Part shown: positions 59,429 through 64,000 of the stretch, in pieces
How the letters are laid out: each line of letters starts with the position of its first letter
Position numbering within the stretch: the stretch's first letter is position 1
Assembly (NCBI RefSeq): GCF_015355755.1
Contig: NZ_JACVEE010000002.1
Coordinates: 496,001 to 560,000, forward strand
DNA length: 64,000 bases
From: Nocardia sp. XZ_19_385
GTDB lineage: Bacteria; Actinomycetota; Actinomycetes; Mycobacteriales; Mycobacteriaceae
Direction: 5' to 3'
Position numbers and translations under genes: made by a program
The notes under the pieces: generated by a model
Seen by the model: the letters and a program-made list of their open reading frames with translations, nothing else
What the model was told of the DNA's origin: nothing
Databases searched by the model: none

Positions 59429-61015
59429 TCAGGGCAGCAGGGCGCGAACCGTGTCGATGGTGTCGGCCTCGGCGGGGCCCTTGTCGGGGCGGTAGCGGAC
59501 GACGCGGGCGAAACGCAGCGCCACGCCGCCGGGATAGCGCGGGCTGACTTGGACACCGTCCAAGGCGATTTCGACGATCAGCTCGGGCCGCAGGTACACG
59601 GTGTGCTCGTCGCGGGCGCGTTCGTGGCGCGGGAATTCGGCTGTCTGCCAACCCAGGAGCGCGTCGGTGAGGCCCTTGAAGGTTTTACCGACCATGACCG
59701 GCTCGCCGGTTTCCGGGTCGCGCGCGCCCAGATGCAGATTCGACAGGTAACCGGTGCGGCGGCCGTAGCCCCATTCGGCGCCGAGGACCATCAGGTCCAG
59801 GGTGTGCGTCGGTTTGATCTTCTGCCAGGCCCGGCCACGGCGGCCCGCGGCGTAGGGCGCGCTCAGCGATTTGATCATCACGCCCTCGTGGCCCGAGGCC
59901 AGGACACCGTCGAAGTATTCGGCGGCGGCCTCGGCGTCCGGGCGGATCAACGCCGGGATGCTGTATTCGGAGGCCACTTTGGTCAGGGCCGCGCGGCGTT
60001 GGTAGAGCGGGGAGTCGAGCAGGTCGCGACCGTCCAGATGCAGGCAGTCGAAGAAGTAGGGGTGCAGGAGCAGCTCCCGGGTGGCCGTCGCCGCCTCGGA
60101 TTCGGACACCGCCGTGTCAGGCGCTGGTTCCGGCACCGGGATCGTCTCGGCCGCGGTGAGCACCGACGTCGCGAAACGGCTCATCGTCTCCTGGAACGGG
60201 CGGGGCCGGCCGGAATCGGTGAGCGCCAGGGTTTCTCCGTCCAGCACGACGCTGGTGCAGTCCAGCGCGGCGACCAGCGCCACCAGTTCGGGCACGCGGT
60301 CGGTGATATCGCGCAAGGTCCGGGTGAACACCCACACCTTGTCGCCGTCGCGGTGCACTTGGATGCGGGCGCCGTCCATCTTGTGCTCGACGGTCACCTC
60401 GCCGTCGAACTCGGCGAGCACCTCGTCGAGGGAGGCGCCGGGTGATGCGAGCATCGGCTGGATCGGCCGGCCCACCTCCAGGCGGAACTCCTGCAATGCC
60501 GCCGCGCCGCCGGACAGCGCGGCCGCGGCGGTGACCGGCAGCTGCCCGGACAACATGTAGGCCCGGCGCACCAGGTCGACCGGGACTTCTGCGGCCGCGG
60601 CGACCGCTTCGGCGACGATCGCGGTGAGCGCGCCCTGCCGGATCTCACCGGTCAGCAGGCGTAGCAGGAAGCCCTGTTCGTCGGTTGTCGCGGCCGCCCA
60701 CAGCGCGGTCAGAAGCTCTTTGCGGCGGCCGGCCGAACCGCTTCCGGAAACACCCGCCAACTCGCTGAAGGCCTGGTCGACCGCCGAAACCGTCAGCGTC
60801 GCGGCCGCGGCGGGGGTGCCGTCCAGCACGGTGAGGGTGCGCCAGCCGGTCCCGATGCGGCCCTGCCTGAGCTCGCCGGAAACCCACGCCACCACGGGCG
60901 CCAGCTCGTCGGCCGCGGCGGCAGCGAGCAGCGCGGCGAAGGTGGCGATTTTCGTCTTCCGGGACCGGGTGGCGCGAACGGTCTCCGAAGCCTGGACGAC
61001 ATCCGAGAACAGCAC
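59429..61015 (-). CDS. ligB: ATP-dependent DNA ligase LigB
   Basis: A 528-aa ATP-dependent DNA ligase. It has an N-terminal DNA-binding region (about 170 aa), the adenylation site EHKMDGARIQVH with the Lys nucleophile (KxDG), VVLDGETLAL, EGVMIKSL and WQKIKPTHTLDLMVL as later nucleotidyltransferase motifs, and an OB-fold ending SPRYPGGVALRFARVVRYRPDKGPAEADTI. This matches mycobacterial LigB as I remember it. LigB enzymes seal nicks and are not essential where LigA is present. It is divergent from ramB across 93 nt. Confidence 0.95.
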   Translation of the reverse strand: MLFSDVVQASETVRATRSRKTKIATFAALLAAAAADELAPVVAWVSGELRQGRIGTGWRTLTVLDGTPAAAATLTVSAVDQAFSELAGVSGSGSAGRRKELLTALWAAATTDEQGFLLRLLTGEIRQGALTAIVAEAVAAAAEVPVDLVRRAYMLSGQLPVTAAAALSGGAAALQEFRLEVGRPIQPMLASPGASLDEVLAEFDGEVTVEHKMDGARIQVHRDGDKVWVFTRTLRDITDRVPELVALVAALDCTSVVLDGETLALTDSGRPRPFQETMSRFATSVLTAAETIPVPEPAPDTAVSESEAATATRELLLHPYFFDCLHLDGRDLLDSPLYQRRAALTKVASEYSIPALIRPDAEAAAEYFDGVLASGHEGVMIKSLSAPYAAGRRGRAWQKIKPTHTLDLMVLGAEWGYGRRTGYLSNLHLGARDPETGEPVMVGKTFKGLTDALLGWQTAEFPRHERARDEHTVYLRPELIVEIALDGVQVSPRYPGGVALRFARVVRYRPDKGPAEADTIDTVRALLP

Positions 61016-61060
61016 TCAACGACCGTAGCGCGCCCCTGTGACAAATGGCTCAGCACCGCT

Positions 61061-61102
61061 GCTAATTCCGCATTGGCAGGGGTGTGAAACGGGGCCTAAA
61101 CT
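61061..61102 (+). promoter_or_regulatory. ramB promoter with leaderless layout and possible autoregulatory site
   Basis: TTGGCA (61073-61078) and TAAACT (61097-61102) are 18 nt apart, and the -10 ends 6 nt before ATG 61109, so transcription probably starts at the first codon. GCTAATTCCGCATTG (61061-61075) overlaps the -35 and matches 12 of 15 positions of GCTAATTTCGCAAAG in the icl promoter (26093-26107). Confidence 0.6.
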
Positions 61103-61108
61103 GGACAT

Positions 61109-62515
61109 ATGGCCAAGACTTACGTCGGGGCGCGGCTGCGTCAGCTGCGCACCGAGCGGGGACTGAGCCAGGTCTCACTCGCCACCAAGCTGGAGATCTC
61201 GGCGAGTTACCTCAACCAGATCGAGCACGATGTGCGCCCGCTCACCGTGCCGGTGCTGCTCAAGATCAGTGAAGTGTTCGGCGTCGACGCCACCTTCTTC
61301 TCCTCCCAGGACGACACCCGGCTCATCGCCGAACTCCAGGAGGTCGTGCTGGACCAGGAGCTCGGCATCGAAGCCGACACCCAGGAGATCGCCGACATGG
61401 TCTCCGCACATCCGAGCATGGCCCGCGCCCTGGTGAACATGCACAACCGCTACCGCAACACCAGCGCCCAGCTGGCCGCCGCCACCGAGGACCGCTTCGC
61501 CGACGGCTCCGGCAGCGCCGCCATCAGCAAGCCGCACGAGGAAGTCCGTGACTTCTTCTATCAGCGGCAGAACTACATCCACGAATTGGACACGGCCGCG
61601 GAGAAACTCACCGACCGGATCCGGTTCCACGGCGGTGACGTGAACCGCGAGATCGCACGACTGCTGCGCGACCACGACGTGCGCATCATCGAGCGCATCG
61701 ACCTCGGCGAGGGCGTGCTGCACCGCTACGACCCCGAAGGCCGGGTGCTGGAGATCGCGCCGCACCTGTCCGGCGGCCAGCGCACCTTCAAACTCGCCGC
61801 CGAGCTCGCCTACTTCGAATGCGGCGAACTGCTCGAAAAGCTGGTCGAGGAAGGCAATTTCGCCACCGAGGACTCCCGCAAGCTGGCGATGCTCGGGCTG
61901 GCCAACTACTTCGCCGCCGCGACGGTGTTGCCCTACACGCACTTTCACGAAGTCGCCGAGGACTTCCGCTACGACATCGAGCGCCTGTCGGCCTTCTTCA
62001 CCCAGAGTTACGAGACCATCTGCCATCGGCTTTCAACCCTGCAGCGGCCGAAGCTACGCGGCGTACCGTTCTCCTTCGTCCGCGTCGACAGAGCGGGCAA
62101 TATGTCGAAACGCCAGTCCGCCACCGGTTTCCACTTCTCCGCCAGTGGTGGCACCTGCCCACTCTGGAACGTCTACGAGACCTTCGCCTACCCCGGCAAG
62201 ATCATGACCCAGATCGCGCAGATGCCCGACGGGCGCAAATACCTTTGGGTCGCAAGAACAGTCGAGCGCCGCGCCACCCGCTACGGCCAGCCCGGCAAGA
62301 CCTTCGCGATCGGCCTGGGCTGCGAACTCCGCCACGCCGCCCGCGTCGTCTACGCCGAAGGCATCGATCTGGACCTGGCCACACCCACTTTGATCGGTGC
62401 GGGCTGCCGCGTCTGCGAGCGCACGAACTGCCCGCAGCGTGCCTTCCCGCCCCTCGGCAAGGTGCTCGACATCTCCGAACACCGCAGCTCCGTTTCGCCA
62501 TACGTGCTGAAATAG
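61109..62515 (+). CDS. ramB: RamB-type regulator of acetate/glyoxylate metabolism
   Basis: A 468-aa regulator. N-terminal XRE domain (VGARLRQLRTERGLSQVSLATKLEISASYLNQIEHDVRPLTVPVLLKISEVFGVD), a central DUF955-like region with HEVAEDFRYDIERLSAFF, and the C-terminal domain with conserved cysteines (GAGCRVCERTNCPQRAFPPLGKVLDISEHRSSVSPYV). It closely resembles M. tuberculosis RamB (Rv0465c) from memory, which controls icl1. Such proteins respond to acyl-CoA-derived carbon signals. ATG 61109 lacks a ribosome binding site but matches a leaderless promoter. The icl gene of this window, 35 kb away, is the expected target. Confidence 0.95.
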   Translation: MAKTYVGARLRQLRTERGLSQVSLATKLEISASYLNQIEHDVRPLTVPVLLKISEVFGVDATFFSSQDDTRLIAELQEVVLDQELGIEADTQEIADMVSAHPSMARALVNMHNRYRNTSAQLAAATEDRFADGSGSAAISKPHEEVRDFFYQRQNYIHELDTAAEKLTDRIRFHGGDVNREIARLLRDHDVRIIERIDLGEGVLHRYDPEGRVLEIAPHLSGGQRTFKLAAELAYFECGELLEKLVEEGNFATEDSRKLAMLGLANYFAAATVLPYTHFHEVAEDFRYDIERLSAFFTQSYETICHRLSTLQRPKLRGVPFSFVRVDRAGNMSKRQSATGFHFSASGGTCPLWNVYETFAYPGKIMTQIAQMPDGRKYLWVARTVERRATRYGQPGKTFAIGLGCELRHAARVVYAEGIDLDLATPTLIGAGCRVCERTNCPQRAFPPLGKVLDISEHRSSVSPYVLK

Positions 62516-62573
62516 GTTCCCGCGGCTAGGCTTGTCGGCGATCCATGCACGGGATACGTCGGGGGGAGCACTC

Positions 62574-62846
62574 ATGACCCAGTCGGAACCGCGCTACGAG
62601 ATGCCCACCGGTATGTACATCTACGCCACACCGGAAGGCTGGCGGCACAGCATCTTCACCGAGAACTCCATGGTCTGTGGCCACCTCTACCGCATCGCGG
62701 CCGACGCCACCCCCTTCGAAGCCAGGCAATCGGCCGCCGAGATGCTCACCGAGTACGCCCGCGAATTCCACGGCGCCGACATCACCCTCAGCTGGACCCG
62801 CGAAGCCGCGGACAAATGGATGGCCGACGTCGTCCGGAGATCGTAA
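62574..62846 (+). CDS. Conserved hypothetical protein (90 aa)
   Basis: A 90-aa protein with MPTGMYIYATPEGWRHSIFTENSMVCGHLYRIAADATPFEARQSAAEMLTEYAREFHGADITLSWTREAADKWMADVVRR. No family is recognised. It looks like a small alpha-beta domain. The GGGGGGAG before ATG 62574 is a strong ribosome binding site. Downstream lie two palindromic elements of family A. Confidence 0.75.
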   Translation: MTQSEPRYEMPTGMYIYATPEGWRHSIFTENSMVCGHLYRIAADATPFEARQSAAEMLTEYAREFHGADITLSWTREAADKWMADVVRRS

Positions 62847-62861
62847 TCGGTTAAGACAATA

Positions 62862-62922
62862 GGTAAGTGGGACATGGCCGAGGCATTTCGCGAGTAGGCA
62901 CCTCGGTCATGTCCCGCTTATC
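62862..62922. repeat. Palindromic element, family A copy 2
   Basis: Arms GGGACATGGCCGAGG (62869-62883) and CCTCGGTCATGTCCC (62901-62915), 14 of 15 pairs, with pairing extended outward to GTAAG/CTTAT. Loop 62884-62900 includes TTCGCGAGTA. Inverse of the copy at 54922. Confidence 0.72.
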
Positions 62923-62946
62923 AGTGCCCGCATGGCGTGCCCGGTC

Positions 62947-63007
62947 GATAGGTGGGACATGAGCGAGGCGTATCGCCGGTTAGGGCGTCGGAGATGTCCC
63001 GGCTATC
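62947..63007. repeat. Palindromic element, family A copy 3 (diverged)
   Basis: Outer arms GATAGGTGGGACAT (62947-62960) and ATGTCCCGGCTATC (62994-63007) pair with two mismatches; the inner half is diverged. It lies 24 nt after copy 2 in the same 163-nt gap, so the pair forms a double element. Confidence 0.6.
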
Positions 63008-63009
63008 GG

Positions 63010-64000
63010 TTAGAAGGCGGCTTCGTCGAGGGTCATGATGTCGTTGTCGATGGTGGTGAGGATGGTTTTGGTGGCGGTTAGTTCTGGGAGGACGTTTTTG
63101 GCGAAGAAGGAGGCTATGGCTACTTTGCCCTGGTAGAAGGGGGTGTCTTTGGGGGTGGCGCCTTCGGAGAGGGCGGCGGCGGCTATTTCGGCTTGGGCCA
63201 GGAGGCGCCAGCCGATGAGGAGGTCGCCGACCGACATCAGGAAGCGGACCGAGCCGAGGCCGACCTTGTAGAGCTCGGACGGGTCCTGCTGGGCGGCCAT
63301 GAGGTAGCCGGTGAGGGTGGCGGCCATGGCGGCGACGTCGGATTGGGCGGTGGCCAGCAGGGCGCGTTCGGTTTCGAAGCGGCCGGTCTGGCCGTCGAGG
63401 AAGGCGGTGATCTGGCCGTTGATGTGGGCCAGGGCGGCGCCCTTGTCGCGAATGATCTTGCGGAAGAAGAAGTCCTGGGCCTGGATCGCGGTGGTGCCCT
63501 CGTAGAGGGAGTCGATCTTGGCGTCGCGGATGTACTGCTCGATCGGGTAGTCCTGCAGGTAGCCGGAGCCGCCGAAGGTCTGCAGCGATTCGGTGAGGTA
63601 CTGGTAGGCGCGTTCGGAGCCGACGCCCTTGACGATCGGCAGCAGCAGGTCGTCGACGCGGTGCGCGAGGTCGGGGTCGGCGCCCGAAACCAGTTGCGCC
63701 ACATCGGCGTTCTGGTGGGCGGCGGTGTAGAGGTAGACCGCGCGCAGGCCTTCGGCGTAGGCCTTCTGCAGAGCCAGCGAACGACGCACGTCCGGATGAC
63801 GGGTGATCGCGACGCGCGGGGCGGCCTTGTCGGTCATCTGGGTGAGATCGGCGCCCTGGACGCGAGTCTTGGCGTACTCCAGCGCATTCAGGTAACCGGT
63901 GGACAGGGTGCCGGTGGACTTGATGCCGACCACCATGCGCGCGTTCTCGATCACCTGGAACATCTGGGCGATGCCGTTGTGCACCTCACCGACCAGCCAG
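63010..64000 (-). CDS. Acyl-CoA dehydrogenase, FadE5-like, C-terminal part (runs off window)
   Basis: About 330 residues from the C-terminal half of an acyl-CoA dehydrogenase; the N-terminal part lies beyond 64000. The visible [80 protein letters not shown] and the long helical tail fit the FadE5 type of about 600 residues. The catalytic Glu is probably in the YEGTTAIQ region. This enzyme catalyses the first step of beta-oxidation on many acyl-CoA chain lengths. An in-frame GTG at 63984 is not the true start, since the frame stays open to the window edge. Confidence 0.9.
   Translation of the reverse strand, partial: WLVGEVHNGIAQMFQVIENARMVVGIKSTGTLSTGYLNALEYAKTRVQGADLTQMTDKAAPRVAITRHPDVRRSLALQKAYAEGLRAVYLYTAAHQNADVAQLVSGADPDLAHRVDDLLLPIVKGVGSERAYQYLTESLQTFGGSGYLQDYPIEQYIRDAKIDSLYEGTTAIQAQDFFFRKIIRDKGAALAHINGQITAFLDGQTGRFETERALLATAQSDVAAMAATLTGYLMAAQQDPSELYKVGLGSVRFLMSVGDLLIGWRLLAQAEIAAAALSEGATPKDTPFYQGKVAIASFFAKNVLPELTATKTILTTIDNDIMTLDEAAF

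Noticed and set aside
1..64000. rRNA, tRNA, insertion sequences and prophage genes
   Set aside because: No cloverleaf-like, transposase, integrase or phage structural sequence was recognised on reading both strands; short tRNAs cannot be fully excluded by eye.

Overview
The window looks like chromosomal DNA of a high-GC mycolic-acid actinomycete, most likely Nocardia or a close relative. The reasons are very high GC throughout, frequent GTG/TTG starts, many 4-nt stop/start overlaps, and a set of families typical of Mycobacteriales: a RamB-type regulator, an HbhA-like heparin-binding hemagglutinin with a Lys/Ala/Pro tail, an EspG/PPE-like type VII secretion trio, a PapA5-like acyltransferase, a FadE5-like acyl-CoA dehydrogenase and two secreted LIP-family lipases. 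Several blocks follow gene order I remember from Mycobacterium tuberculosis (TetR / DUF445 / XRE / hbhA / DUF2516; icl-fadB2; DUF3349 / small membrane protein / pitA). They are interleaved with catabolic clusters. No rRNA, tRNA, CRISPR array, transposase or prophage gene was seen.

Layout. 1-11 kb: AbiEi-like antitoxin, LmeA-like lipid-binding protein, allantoate amidohydrolase, deoC, GNAT, purU, HtrA-like protease, adhC, methyltransferase, enoyl-reductase-like protein, ABC1 kinase. 11-25 kb: TetR (probable CTG start), DUF445 protein, XRE regulator translationally coupled to hbhA, DUF2516 protein, hydrolase, DsbA-VKOR disulfide pair, PPK2, EspG/PPE-like/helical ESX trio, GntR, AI-2E exporter, PapA5-like acyltransferase divergent from a TetR, lipase. 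26-31 kb: isocitrate lyase, fadB2 and a MetE-family gene whose zinc ligands are mostly missing. 31-44 kb: a VapBC-like module, then a uric-acid catabolic region (PuuE allantoinase, allantoicase, DUF6986 aldolase-like protein, uricase, HIU hydrolase, OHCU decarboxylase, XdhC-like protein) with an SsuABC/TauABC-type importer, and PnuC.

44-55 kb: an amino-sugar cluster arranged as two divergent operons. The minus-strand arm encodes a sugar ABC importer without its own ATPase, a TetR and a DeoR regulator. The plus-strand arm encodes a SIS isomerase/deaminase, a ROK kinase, a NagA-type deacetylase, a PfkB kinase and a class II aldolase. Together these fit N-acetylgalactosamine import and degradation through tagatose phosphates. 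55-64 kb: a second toxin-antitoxin pair, two DUF3349 paralogues, pitA, a second lipase, ligB, ramB, a small hypothetical protein and the C-terminal part of an acyl-CoA dehydrogenase that runs off the window.

Three observations stand out. The MetE-family protein keeps the fold motifs but lacks three of the four zinc ligands. Two families of short interspersed palindromes occur between genes. RamB and its likely target icl share a similar promoter motif although 35 kb apart. Coordinates were counted by hand from the sequence; family assignments rest on motif recognition, not on database searches.
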